Assembly (NCBI GenBank): GCA_903632075.3
Contig: CAHIKZ030005577.1
Location: forward strand, 372,001-436,000
Length of the DNA stretch: 64,000 nucleotides
Source: Acanthosepion pharaonis
Lineage: Eukaryota > Mollusca > Cephalopoda > Sepiida > Sepiidae
Direction: 5' to 3'
Below, one piece after another: positions 1 through 11,509 of the stretch; position 1 is the stretch's first letter; each line of letters opens with the position of its first letter. The notes below the pieces were generated by a model. The model did no database searches, was not told where the DNA came from, and saw nothing but the letters and a program-made list of their open reading frames with translations. Position numbers and translations under genes: made by a program.

Positions 1-75
1 GCAAAATGTTTTCGTGACCGTGGATGACCACGTTTTATACAAATTTGAACAAAGCACCAAGCCCAAAAGAACACC

Positions 76-489
76 ATGCAAATAGTGAAGGGCATAATTT
101 CTGAACTGAAACAATTTGTGGGCTCAGAAAATATATTTCAAGCAGGAAGGGTATTCTTTGGAAATGTGTTATCTAAAGAAGATCTAAAATTCATGGTTGC
201 CCCACCTAATCTTTGCTTATTTTGGGAGATGATGACTGCTTGCATAAAAGGGACAATAGATGTACTTGAAAGGCAGTATACAATGTCCTTTGATACAGTT
301 GAGACATCTACAGAATCAGTATTAGCTTCTGTATGCAACCATACAATGGAAATTGAAAGTGTAATTAGGGAATGCTGTGAGAAAAAAAGGATATCAAGAA
401 ATGGCTCATTCCATGTCAAATCAACAAATTTTGGGGGAGCAAATACCATGTCCGACACGGATTTTTTTTCAACTTTGCTACACTTATAG
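76..489 (+). pseudogene. Unrecognised coding-like fragment, probably frameshifted
   Basis: An open frame of 137 codons that I do not recognise. The residue pattern (alternating hydrophobic runs, few repeats) looks more like protein than the surrounding AT-rich DNA. Just upstream, positions 2-85 are open in another frame and read like ordinary protein (NVFVTVDDHVLYKFE) until a stop that overlaps the ATG at 76, so the coding stretch may begin outside the window and carry a frameshift here. No signal peptide, membrane segment or catalytic motif is visible. It may be an eroded host-gene or transposon exon. The reverse-strand frame at 138-593 is its shadow. Confidence 0.25.
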
Positions 490-495
490 ATCTCC

Positions 496-1545
496 ATGAA
501 AGGAATTGAATGGCACCTGTTACACATCTCAAGGTCAAGGGGTTCCTGAGATATGACCTCTGACCTTTTTACGAAAATGTGAATATTGACCAACTTTAAA
601 AGATGATATCTCAGTTGTTTATGGACCTACAAAGTTCATTCATATATCATTCTAAAGTACTTGGATAGATCTACAATTTAATCTGGGGATTTTTTTTTTT
701 AGAGGTCAAATAAAAAAGTTGACTTGGACCTTTGATCTGACCTATCTCAAAAAACGTTATTTTAATTTTTTTAAAAATTTTGACAAAAGATTTGTCTATC
801 TTATGACAGTATATATTCCAAATTTCATAATGGGCATTCCACTAGAACTGTTGCAACAAGCGTTTTATAGGACTGGGCAAAATTCAAAATTGCGGAATGT
901 AGTATCTGCTACTTGATATAAAAGCATTTTGATATTTCACAATATGGTCAAGTTGTATATCTTTGTAAAGCTATTTTAAAGCTGATTAATATTTACATAA
1001 GGACCATGGTCATGAAATCAATAAAAAAATTTTTTTAGGCTTATTGTTTAAAAAAAAAAACATATAAAAACAAATCTTGGTTTCCAGTGTTCAGGAATAG
1101 CAATTTTAACTATTTTTTCATATTTTATCCCCAGAAAAAAATTTTATAATCATTTACACCAATTTCACTTAGAAATGAAAGAGCATTCTTTGCTTTCAGA
1201 TAATACCTAGTTTCATGGGGTGCAGATCAAAGGTTTCCTTGATATTTTGTTCAGATGATAACAAAAGTCATTTTTCAAATTTTTTTTTCAGAGCAAATAG
1301 GCTATAGTGTAACAAAATGACTTTTGATTTGTTTGTGATGATTTTCACTTGGAATAGAAATGTTTTATCATAACAGATCTGTATTGACTTTAGAGGGCTA
1401 TAGTTGCTCTCAAAAAGATGTGCAGCACTTGTATTTTAATTTATTTATAGTATTTATAATTTCTACAGATAGTATCAACAAACTTATGGTGTAAGCTACC
1501 GTAATAAAAAACAAAATACAAGAAATGCTGAAAGTTTTTTTTTAC
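496..1545. other. Non-coding stretch with recurring TGACCT-type motifs
   Basis: No gene seen. Between about 525 and 750 the motif family ggtcaa/tgacct recurs (for example tgacctctgacc at 549 and ggaccttgatctgacc-like text near 726), each time before a tatctca-like string, which suggests an old degenerate tandem repeat. The 65-codon frame at 719-916 lies in this repeat and has no other support. The remainder is A/T runs. Confidence 0.3.
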
Positions 1546-1549
1546 TTTA

Positions 1550-3120
1550 ATAATTATGAGGTACTACATAAGCTGGTTCACATAAAAAAAAACGTTTTGT
1601 CAATTATGTCCTTCACATTAACTTTCGATATGTGATGATTTAGTCATCACTCAGCACTTGCCAATCGCCAACGGTGTTAAGATTGCCTAAACAACATTTT
1701 TCTTCGAAGAAAGTAAGTAAAAGTTTTTCAGAATATATTAAATAATTTTAAAATTTGCTAATTTTCGTCAAACAAATTTTGAAAAACCTATAATTGATTT
1801 TTGGACAAATTTTAAATTAAGATTTTAACTTAGTTTACAAAATTTAAAAAAAAATGTCTGATATCGAGTTTTTTTTTCAGTAATTTTGCTGACAAAAAAT
1901 AGATTTTTAACTAAGATTTCGGAGATGCTAAGAATGAGTAAAAAATTTCAAAAAATAATCAAAAAATACTTTGGTATTTCTTCTTAATAATGATATATTT
2001 ACTTAAGCAGATAAAATTTTTTTTATCAAATTTAAGGCCGTTCTTGTCATGCTATGCTCTTTTTATTGCTTTTCATAGAGGTACCTAAATATAAGCTTTC
2101 AAATTTATGATCTATAAAAGATAGATCTCTAACGAACATACATTGAAACTTAATTTCAATATATTTAGCAACTGTATCACATTTTGTATTTAAAATTGAA
2201 AAAAAGAAAACAATTCTTGTAAAAATTCATTTTTCACGAGAAAAATATTTTGGCTTCATACAATAGTGTCCTTATTTATAAAAGCCATTAAAAGTTTTTC
2301 TAATTGAATAATGTCTTACTTTTATTAGGTTTTACTTTTTTATGTTACAATTCAGAGCTGAACTTCGGGTAATTGAGCATTTCAATTTTACAAATAACTA
2401 TTAACTATTATAATCAATAATAATAAAAAAAAAAACATACGTCGAATTTCTCGAATTTTCATAAAAGTAAGGTGGAGTAACAGATGTAAAAAAAAAAAAA
2501 AAAATATTTTTCTATGATTTTCTAAAAAAAAAAAAAATTCATTTGTGAAAAAGTTTTGAACGTTTCATTAAAATCCGATAATTATTCAATTTTTACAAGA
2601 ATGTCAAAATCAATGTTTTTCACCTGAAAAAGGGCGCTATTGTAAGCATTATGTGGGGTGCTGACGTAAAAATAAGATTTTTAAGCCAAAATATCGAACG
2701 AATTCGAAAGGATGAAACAATTTAATAAAATAATTAAAAATACTTTATTTTTTCCTCTTAATAATAACATAAACATTTTACGATAAAATTTCGCTTTTAT
2801 TAAGTTTGGGTCTTTTTTTCATCATGCTATGCTGTTTTTTTTTTTTTTTTCGGAGAATTATTGGTGAAAGAAAGTTTACCACGTGAGTAAAAAAAAAGTT
2901 TTTGAGTAAATCATATAGACATTTTAAAATGATTGTAAGAAAAAATAAAAAAAAATAAACTTACTTCGTTTGTTTAATTTGTTTTCTTTAAGACAATGGG
3001 TTAAAAAGCAGGAGAAAATAATAAAATTCTCCACAGAGCGATGTCTAGTTTAAAAATATAACCGTTGTTTGCAATGAATGCAGAAGAGCGATAATCAAGG
3101 GAGATAATTTTTAGGTAGAA
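1550..3120 (+). repeat. Long AT-rich composite repeat, copy 1
   Basis: This block shares many segments with 39480-43400 and 59800-62860 and, reversed, with 11510-13260. Recognisable anchors are ggttcacat...gtccttcacat near 1572-1620, the gatttttaac...cttcttaataa segment at 1890-2060, and the closing gcgataatcaagggagata at 3087-3105. Relative to the copy at 41-43 kb, the part 2200-2830 is inverted. No open frame of note; it looks like a non-autonomous element or several nested ones. Confidence 0.6.
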
Positions 3121-4390
3121 ATTCGAATTTTACATTATTGTTGTTATTCAGGTAAAATATCTAGCTTAATTGCACATTTTAAACATTTAATACTGTAATC
3201 ATTTAATATTTTGTTCCATAATGAAGAAATAACCATTATTAAAAGTAAAATTTATAAATGCCGAACTGATCAAATTTAATTCATTTTATTTTTTTGATTT
3301 TAGAGAGTCATCGTAAAGAGAAAATAATTGAAATCGCCGTTAAGTTGAAATCAACTTTTTTATCATGCTTCTTATCGTGTAGGTAATTAGTAATAATGTG
3401 TTTATACGTCATCGTGTTCTATTCTTTTGGTATCTATCTACACTTCCCTGAGTGAGCTGGGATAGTTGATTGTCTCTGACCACTAATTTTGTTTTTGTAG
3501 GTTATCGACCTCATAGCGTAAAGTAAATTAAAAATATGTATAAAATAAATTAATTAAAGATACAACATCAGGCATAGACATGTTAGGTAAAAAACAACTG
3601 AAGTTTAAACTAAAATATATTCACAAAAGAACATTAAATGAAATGGTTACATTCTCTTTAAGTACCACCAAACAAAATGGATGCGTTTTTTTTTTTGTTT
3701 TTTTCAGAATGAAAGAAAAAAATTGCCACCCTTTGTTTTTTAAAACATTTGCTGTAAAAATCAATGAATTATAGGATTCAAATGTAATTTTCAATACTTT
3801 CATTAAGTTCATTCCTGAATGAATTGTATGATTTTATTAGAAAACTTTGTGGAAATACTTGTGGTCTGCCCCCCCCCCCTACTTTTAATTTGGCAGGGGA
3901 CCGTCAATTTTTTTTTTTTTTTTGCAGTTGAGTTATAAATAAAAATTCTTGAAGATCATATTTCAGTAAAAAATATTTATAATTTATAAATTATCAAGTG
4001 TGAACATACGGAAAATTCGTCCCGAACTTGGCCAAAAATAATTCTATAAAACTAAAAGTGAAACTAAAAAAAATGAATTTTAGTGACAGTTGGTGTTTGC
4101 TAGCTTGCATAATTTGTTATTTTATTTCAGATTGGAAAGAAAAAAATTACACTTAATAATATATTGCACCTGTCAAGAAGTTCATCGGTCAAACAATAGA
4201 AGTCTACTCCTGCAACACCCAAATTTTAAAAAAAATATTTCAGATTGAATTAAATGTTAGAGTAAAACTATCAAAATACAGAAACTGGTTTCTTTATGTT
4301 TAAAAATTATTTTAAAAATCAACAATAATTTATTTTTCATTCTATTAACCTTTATGAAACTTATTCTAATGAATTTTTTTTATATCAATT
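3121..4390. other. No gene seen
   Basis: AT-rich sequence with homopolymer runs, including a C run near 3868-3880 and T runs near 3910-3923. The opposing short frames at 3580-3812 run through a poly-T tract and are not credible genes. Confidence 0.4.
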
Positions 4391-4393
4391 GGT

Positions 4394-4658
4394 CAGTTAT
4401 GTGCCATGCGTGATATACGCTTAAGCAATCATGTATCTTTCGATACATGAACGACGAGGCAGTAGGTTGCCATTTCTTTCTGCAGTAGACCAGTTGCCAT
4501 CGAAGGCTATAGAACCTGGTCTGTCTTGCTATTTTACCCATAACTGGGGGGAGAAGAAGATTCATACCTTTCCCAAGGGTTAGCACATAAGTGAATGTAA
4601 TGGATTCGACTGGAATTCAAACTCAGCTCTTCAATTCCTCAATCTGAGCCGCTATCTA
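4394..4658 (-). mobile_element. tRNA-derived SINE, reverse orientation
   Basis: Read on the minus strand this matches the better copies at 44938 and 49110: a tRNA-like head (gcggctcagattgaggaat, then a box-B-like gagtttgaattccagtc), the conserved body with cttgggaaaggt, agctatgggt-like and ggcaactggtct-like blocks, then a tail with a small inverted repeat around gtatcgaaagata. The head lacks its first few bases. Such SINEs are transcribed by RNA polymerase III and copied by a LINE enzyme. Similar tRNA-headed SINEs are known in cephalopods; the exact family was not checked. Confidence 0.75.
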
Positions 4659-5017
4659 AAATATTTTTAAATAATTGAAAAAAAAAGAAAAATGAAGTTA
4701 TGCTTTTACCCATTGTATTTATTTTTTCACCTACTTGATATAAAATATTCAACTGTGCCAAATCAGGACATTTTAATTATTTAAAAAAAATTTTTGAAGA
4801 AAAGTGTACCTAAAATGGGAAAATTGATTGTATGAGTGAATTGATACTGTTAATTTATTGCTTTTTCTTTGCTTTCTTTCAGCTACCAATGTCATAAATT
4901 CTAGACACCTGTAATGATCCCTGAAATGAGACCAGTCAATGCTGGATTTAGTCTTGGGTGTCTGAAAAAAAACTAAAAAAAAAAAAAAAATGAATAAATA
5001 AAAATCTAAGAACAGAG

Positions 5018-5340
5018 ATTTGTTTATTTTCAGATTTGATAAGGTTCTAATTTGAAACAATTTAAAATATTTAAGCCCCGCCAATTGGAGTGAGTTTTTA
5101 AATTTGATGGGGCCACTTGAAGGGTGCCCCATTTAAATTTTGATGCATCTTTTTTATATGCATATAGATTTTTTATGTAGCTTTTTTAGCTTTAGATAAT
5201 TCTGTCTACTTTTCATCTAAAAGGATGTCTTGTTTTTTATAGACACTTGATGGAGGGTGGGGGGGAGAAACATACATAATGAAGGGGACCCCAAATTCTA
5301 TTAGCCCAGGGAGTTTCTAAAAGCTAAAATCCAGGCCTGC
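5018..5340 (+). repeat. Dispersed repeat, copy 1 (flanks zinc-finger fossil)
   Basis: Begins with gagatttgtttattttca and contains gatggggccacttgaagggt and gccccattta; it ends with ccaaattctattagccca. The same text in the same order recurs at 5849-6450. The two copies bracket the zinc-finger fossil at 5348-5731. Confidence 0.7.
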
Positions 5341-5347
5341 ATACACA

Positions 5348-5731
5348 TCAAGGCACAAAGGTGATTTTTCTGTATGAGTTATTACGTGTTAGCATGTGTT
5401 TTTTTAAGACTGACATATTTGTAAAAGTTTTTCCAGACATCTCACATTGACAAGATGTATCTCCAGCATGCAATTTGATATGTTGCTTTAATTGTGAGTA
5501 TACTGTTAAACTGTTTTCGCATAGACTACACTGAAATGTAGTTTCCTTAGAGTGTGATTTCATGTGGATTCTTAAGGTGGATTTAAATGGAAAAGATTTT
5601 CCACACTTTTCACAAAATAGGAGTTTTTCTTCTGAGTGAAAACACATGTTCATCTTTAAATTTTGATTTAAAGAGAAACTCTTATCACATGTGTCACACT
5701 GAAAGGTTTTTTTCCTTGCATGTATTCTCAA
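5348..5731 (-). pseudogene. Degenerate C2H2 zinc-finger gene fragment (subfamily distinct from A-C)
   Basis: The 127-codon frame holds four finger-like units. Unit 2 (FCEKCGKSF...HMKSH) and unit 3 (FQCSLCENS...HIKLH) keep all four zinc ligands. Unit 1 has Asn in place of the first His (NLKMNMCFH), and unit 4 has Ser for the second Cys and loses the last His. Linkers are eroded (HSEEKLL, HSKETT, HAGDTS). The CGKSF core differs from the CGSAF core of the three intact arrays, so this belongs to another subfamily. It sits between two direct repeats. Probably non-functional; a short expressed protein cannot be excluded. Confidence 0.7.
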
Positions 5732-5818
5732 GTGAATTTCTAATCTGGATTTTGTAAGGAATATCTTTGTACATATTACCCTACTAGATGGGTATCCTTG
5801 AATAAGAGTTGCCAGCTA

Positions 5819-5819
5819 T

Positions 5820-5850
<31 letters not shown>

Positions 5851-5852
5851 GA
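5819..5852. repeat. (TA)n(GA)n microsatellite
   Basis: A run of alternating t/a passes directly into alternating a/g just before the second copy of the dispersed repeat. Confidence 0.9.
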
Positions 5853-6450
5853 GATTTGTTTATTTTCAAATTTGAGGAGGTTCCTTTGAACTAATTTGAA
5901 ACAATTTACAGAATTTAAGCCACTCTAATTGGAGTGGGTCTTTTAAATTTGATGGGGCCACTTGAAGGGTGCCCCATTTAGATTTTAATGCATCTTTTTT
6001 AAATACATATAAATTTTTAATGTAGCTTTTTTTTTGTTTTGCATAATTTTGTCTACATTGAACAAAGAGGTACAAAAGTAATAAGTGCAAAATTGCTCAA
6101 TGTTGTACAAATCAAACAAAATAGTGTAAAGCAAGTTAAAAATAAAATAAAAAGAAAAATTGTAGAATTTTGAAAAATATCTAAAATATTAAAAAACTTG
6201 TAATGTTTATGAAATTTAGTTTAAAAATGTAAAAGATCTGTTGTAAAAATTTTTATTGTAACTGCTCTATAATTTTGTACATAAAATCATTAAAAATTTT
6301 AGTTGGCATGTTTAATGTTTTACACCAAAAAGTCACCGTCTAAAAATATATCTAGATGACATGGGAGGGTGAAGGTGAATATATGTAATGAAGGGGCCCC
6401 CAAATTCTATTAGCCCAGGAGCCTCTTAAGCCCTAAATCTGGCCCTGGTG
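5849..6450 (+). repeat. Dispersed repeat, copy 2
   Basis: Repeats the order seen at 5018-5340: gagatttgtttattttca, gatggggccacttgaagggt, then ccaaattctattagccca near 6399. It is longer than copy 1 because about 280 bp of A/T-rich sequence separates the two conserved halves. The minus frame at 5866-6090 is not supported as a gene. Confidence 0.65.
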
Positions 6451-7370
6451 TAGTGTTAGCTGGATTAGAGATTTTGCAAGTTAGTCATAGTATGGTAGCA
6501 GCAGCAATAGGGTTAAAATTATGAACATAATTTTTTATATTCCATAAAAAGACATTTATCACATATACATACATGTGTTTAGCTATAATTTTTGTCAGTC
6601 TGCTACCAAGTGACCCCTTGGGGATAAGGAAACTACTATGTGTTCTTTAGTTATTGTCAGTCAAAAGAGGCAATATGGTAAGCATTTGTTCCCTACTGCT
6701 AAGTCTGAAATTCTCCTCTAAGACACCATCTGTCTCCTTTATCATTTGGAGTTAGTTTCAAATTGCTGTGGTTTCTGTTTGAAAAGTTCTTTCCTTGTTT
6801 GTGTATTTAGTTGAAATGTATTTTGTTTATCCATTTCCCTTTTTGAGAGATATATTTGTTATTTGTTTCTAGTTTGAAGATTTCCTGAATAAAAGGATAA
6901 TATCAGTATGAAGTTTGGATCTTTTTTATGAAGACCAGCCATCAGCTAAAACAAGGAAGGTGCAAATAGATTCTTTAATAAAGAATCAAATCTGTAAATA
7001 CAGAATCCAAGAGAAAAACTCAGCAGACAAAATCCCACCCTCTTATCCCCAAAGTGGACAAAATCCTAGTCTCACAACTGAATTGAAAATATTCAAGAAA
7101 TTTTTAATTCAAATTTCAATGTCAAATTGAGATATTAATATTTGTATTTACTCATCCCCCCCCACCGGAGGTCAGGTTGTGACACAAGGTCAGTTTAATG
7201 TGAGGAGCCTGAGCATGTACACCCGGGCTAGGAACAAAAATTTCCCACAGTCACTGCAACTGTTGGTTGTGCTGCACCGATTCCCCTCTCTGGTGCAATG
7301 AGAGGATGCAACCCCGGGCAGCTGTTCTCTAGGGCTGGGTACCTCTCAGTATAATTTTCGTCAGTTGTAA
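6451..7370. other. No gene recognised; locally GC-richer from 7150
   Basis: 6451-7150 is AT-rich with a 71-codon frame (6915-7130) that lacks any motif. From 7150 to 7370 composition shifts towards G+C (cacccgggctagg, ccccgggcagctg), unlike its neighbours, suggesting part of an unidentified repeat. Confidence 0.3.
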
Positions 7371-7442
7371 CTCTGTCCTTTGATGGAGCCGCTCCTGAAT
7401 GCACTCTGTCCTTTGATGGAGTCTCTCCTGAGTGCACTCTGC
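7371..7442. repeat. 33-bp tandem repeat, two full units
   Basis: Units begin ctctgtcctttgatggag at 7371 and 7404 with four differences between them; a third unit starts at 7437 and breaks off. The period is a multiple of three, which explains the open reverse frames here. Confidence 0.85.
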
Positions 7443-7519
7443 CCAAATACGCAACTGAGAGATGATAAATAATGTGTTACAAACTACTCGAGCAAGCAAT
7501 TTACACACTAATTGAGATA

Positions 7520-7792
7520 CAGTGTAACCAGGATATAAGAGACCCGGATATAAGAGAAACCCGGATATAAGAGAGATTTTCTCTGGTCCCAAATTAGAGC
7601 CCATACTTACCTAAACAAAATAGAGAAACCCGGATATAAGAGAAACCCGGATATAAGAGAGATTTTCTCTGGTCCCAAATTAGAGCCTGTGTTAATGTAT
7701 ATAAAATACACCAAACCCGGATATAAGAGAAACCCGGATATAAGAGACTTCTTCTCCGGTCCCAACAACTCTCTTATATCTGGGTTACACTG
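7520..7792. mobile_element. Pogo/Tigger-like MITE, expanded copy
   Basis: Terminal inverted repeats cagtgtaaccaggatata and tatatctgggttacactg are flanked by TA on both sides (7518-7519 and 7793-7794), the usual target duplication of pogo/Tc1-type transposons. The inside is the terminal segment ggatataagagaaacccgg reiterated several times with two copies of gattttctctggtcccaaat. No transposase. Shorter relatives lie at 43412 and 44662. Confidence 0.85.
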
Positions 7793-7837
7793 TATTAATA
7801 TTATATAAACTTATATACACTTATAGTGATTTTCCAA

Positions 7838-7960
7838 GCCCGGCTTAGATGTGGCACAAGGCCGAAAGTATGGGGTACCCAGTGAGGATCGAACTCACTA
7901 CTCAGTTGTAATTGATCTAGCAAGACAAACTTTCTAACCGTTACACCATGTTGAGATGCC
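7838..7960 (-). mobile_element. tRNA-derived SINE head, a second SINE type
   Basis: On the minus strand a tRNA-like promoter is plain: box A catggtgtaacggttag and box B gagttcgatcctcact about 45 bases later. The anticodon arm does not fold cleanly and the acceptor stem is absent, so this is a SINE head rather than a tRNA gene. It differs from the more common SINE family in the window. Confidence 0.65.
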
Positions 7961-8419
7961 CAAACTTATATACACTTATATAGACACTTATATGTACAAG
8001 AAAGCTCAATTTCTGTTGGGTATTTCATGAATTTACGAGTCCCCTCTGTTTATTATAGAAATTTATGCCCACTAAAAATGGTGTGTGAAAAATATCTTTT
8101 TTTTCCCTTGAAACTGTTTTTATTTTAACTACCTTCACTCTTTGTCAATATTTGTTTTAAAAAGTGATGGTTAGAATTATAATAAAGCCTAACACATGAA
8201 ATTTATACATTTTCTTTGACAATAAAAATAATAAACATTATTTATTTATTAGATTATTTATACTCTTTATTTATTATGTTTATTGGAATTGTTGGCAAAA
8301 CATCAGCTAATTCCCAATCGATTCAAACTTCATACAAAGATCAATAATAAGGATTTCCTTATAGTTGACTCATAATTAATTTTAATAATTTAGTACATGT
8401 TTATAAATTAATGAATAAA

Positions 8420-8690
8420 AATTGTTTTCCTAGATATAAGAAAATGCTTGCTTGTGTGTGTATGCATAACAAGCATATGTGATAGACACATGTGCATATG
8501 TGGATGTGTGAGAGAGTCAATAGAGGTTCAAGGAAGCGAATGCAGTGTTCTTTATCTATGTCGACTACATCTGGAAGCAAGATTTAAAAAGAGAGGAAGA
8601 GAAAGAGTATGATTGCCTATTTATAGACTTAAAGAGCGCCCCCTAACAGGTGTTTTGGCAATGCCAAGTGGGATAACCTACAATTTAATG
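8420..8690 (-). mobile_element. LTR-like fragment related to the 10992/44117 LTRs
   Basis: On the minus strand a TATA box in the context gtctataaatagg is followed by a pyrimidine-rich ctctttctcttcctctc stretch and then agatgtagtcg. The solo LTRs at 44117 and 10992 have the same order. The overall match is weak, and ends cannot be placed. No coding sequence is attached. Confidence 0.35.
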
Positions 8691-10991
8691 TCAAAATCTA
8701 AATATTAAAATTCAAACTTTATAATTAATTCAAGAGAATGACATTATTTCATGATTGAATTTTAATTACCCACATTTTTTAAAGAAATAATCAGGAATAG
8801 AAAATTGTTTCTCCTTTATAAGAAATGAGATCAATCATAGCAAATTGTTTTTTAGTTTTTTGGGGTTTTTTTTGACAATGTATGCTATGTCTTCAATTTT
8901 ACTGTAAAAATGTATTACTGGTAATTGTTTTATAAAAATGTACAAAGGACAATTGGGTATGGTCATCCAAACTGGGATGTTTGCACACAACTTAGTTGAA
9001 ATAACAAAATCCCTTACAGATCTTTTTAAAAAAAATATTTGATGTCAACAAACATTTGTTGCCACTTTTGTAATGTCAACAAATACTCGTTGTCACTTTC
9101 GTAATGCTCATTGTAGTAGAGACTTTGTAATCACAGATACAACTACAGAAACACCGTTGAACAATGCTGGTATCAAACGACTTTGAATATTACTCGCATT
9201 AATAGTACTTGCTCGATAATACACACTCGAAAAGTAACGACCAAATAGTAATCCGTATAGTGATCAATATAGATAAATAGTGTAGAAATAGTGAACCATA
9301 TAGTAATAGAGGATAGAATAAAGATGGTGATCATTTAGACGTCATGCTACTTCCTACTTATGTGTTTCCCCCATGGTCATGTGATCCACTTAATTCAATA
9401 ATGAGATTGCCTGTATTTGCTCTCTGGTGACCTGTGTTCAAACTCCAGTGTTGGCAGTGACATTTTATTCCTATAGAACAAAAAATGAGATCTCTTGGAC
9501 TCTAAAACAAAAAAGAAACAAACCACACAAAAAAAGTACAAACCAAAAATTCAATGCAGATAGTTGTGTTACTAGATTGTATGTCTTTCAACTCTTGTTA
9601 GGTTATTTAATATTGGGATCATTTTTTTCTTATACTTGAGGATACATTTAAAAATTGGTCATGTTTATAGTTAAGTTTGTAAGCAGCAACAGCAGCAATA
9701 ATAATAATAAAGATAATAATAAGAAGAAGGTGGCTGCTCAGTACATACATTGTTCAATATGCCACACATTTAACCTCTCTCACAAAAAGAATTGGTAGGA
9801 ACATAAACCACTATAAGTTGTACAAAATTTTAGAGTTACTATCCTCTAAAGTTCAGGCTGATAGGGAAATTCAGGCAAACTGATAAGACATAACTGAACA
9901 ATCATGTTGAAAAGTCTTCTGATAGATGTTGAAACCGCAGCTGACAAAAACACGTCTTTGAAAACATTTGAGAAACTAAGTGTTATGATGTCTTCTAGTC
10001 TGTGATGTAGAACTTCCCCCTTACTAAGTGATGACTGACTTATTTAGTAGTTGCTGGACTCCATACAGAATAAGGCAAGTCCATTTTGCCTATGTCACTA
10101 CATCTCTTGGAAACAGAGATTTTATGCCCTTAGTAGTCATACATTTGGTCATGAAGATTCAGCGCTGTATATGTCATATATTTAGCTGTGCAGAATTCAT
10201 GGTTTGGATCCTTTGTCCAATTGTGTATATAACATGCATTTTTAGTTGACTGTCACATTTCGCCATTCACCTATGTCTTTAATGTAAGCTACATACTGTT
10301 ATGTTGAACTGGAATTCATCTTTTATCATGTGGATTTTCTTGCTTGACTGAGGAATTGAGAGAAGAATTATTTGCACAAGATTCAGTTCCGCCTGATTCT
10401 GTGCTTGGAGTTTAATGTGAGTTGGGGACGTCATTCCTTCTCTTCAGTTCGGAGAATCAATTCACATAAGAATTTAACAGATGGCCCGTCTCCTCTGAGC
10501 TTCGTTACCCCGGCTGGTTTCTGATGATCTTTTCCCACTCACTTGTTCATATTTGGTCATGTGTATGAGAATCTATTTTTAGCTTTGGCTCCCATTTGTT
10601 GCCGTGGTCATCAGTCCCTTTTGACCTGATTGCCTTTGAGTTCAGCGACTGCTATTACATACCAGAAGAGAGAGGGAGAGTTCATGTTATATTATTAGAG
10701 AGATGAGAAAGAGAGATGGGTCGCTAAGTGTAAATTGTGTGGATATGGGTTGTCAGTTGCGGAAAGTCATAACATTTCCTGTAGTTGTACATTTTTGCCC
10801 AGAGTGATTTTCTAAGGAATTTTTCATTTTTAACTCGAATAGTGATTAATTCTGTTAAAATGACCACATGATTTATTAAATTTAATGTAAAATGTCACAA
10901 AATATGAAACAGCAAGAAGGAATAAAAACGGTTTTATAACATCAACATTTATATTTATTTTTGTGTAATGATGTACATGCATAGAGGTTTG
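8691..10991. other. No gene seen
   Basis: Unique-looking AT-rich DNA. There is a small (aat/aag)n tract at about 9695-9730. Short frames at 9427-9639 and 10028-10249 show no domain or plausible composition. A modestly GC-richer patch occurs at 10380-10650 without identifiable content. Confidence 0.4.
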
Positions 10992-11496
10992 GTGTTATGT
11001 CCCTTTGACTGAAATGATATTTTTATCTGAGCTTACAAAAGTTGAATGAATTATAAAGCTGAGAAATGCTGAATAAACTGTATCTTTAGAAAAGTATTTC
11101 AAAGAGAAAAGTTCTTGTTGCGTGTCTGGATATGTTTTGTAATGTAGTTCGGAAAATTTTGTATGTACGTGCATGCGTGAATATGTTTTTAATGTCTGAC
11201 CGCTCATGGTCCAGACGGGATTCTTCAAGATTACATCTTCTTAGGTGAATGAAGAAAGAAGAGAAAGAGAGCAAGCTTGTGTCTGCTATTTATAATTAAC
11301 GTAATCACGTGACAGGATCATGGAAAATTGGCGGGAAAACTTGACTTGGTCACACGCTGTAAAAATACTTGTATGTGGACGGATTGCAATGCCCACTTGT
11401 GTGTTTATTGACCAATTAGAAGCTGATATTTCCTGAAAATCTGTATGGAGCTGGGTAAGCTCTGGATACACTTTTTGCACAAAATTCAACATTGAT
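10992..11496 (-). mobile_element. Solo LTR-like repeat, reverse orientation
   Basis: Read on the minus strand it starts TGTTGAATTTTGTGC and ends GGGACATAACA, fitting the TG...CA rule of LTRs. In between are a conserved tcagcttctaattggtcaat block, a TATA box (tataaatagcag context), and a purine/pyrimidine-skewed leader. It aligns end to end with 44117-44632 on the plus strand. No internal coding region adjoins, so it is probably a solo LTR or a non-autonomous remnant. The short frames inside (10995-11492) are shadows. Confidence 0.6.
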
Positions 11497-11509
11497 AAGA
11501 AAGTGGTAG

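Noticed and set aside
3580..3812. Overlapping small frames on both strands.
   Set aside because: They depend on poly-T/poly-A runs and have the composition of AT-rich noise.
6915..7130. A 71-codon basic frame.
   Set aside because: No domain, no homologous copy in the window and no supporting signals; not listed as a gene.
7228..7604. Two overlapping reverse frames with repeats of GAAPSKDRV-like text.
   Set aside because: Produced by the 33-bp tandem repeat and the pogo-like MITE end.
7838..7960. A tRNA gene.
   Set aside because: Box A and box B are present, but no acceptor stem or clean anticodon arm; it fits a SINE head better.
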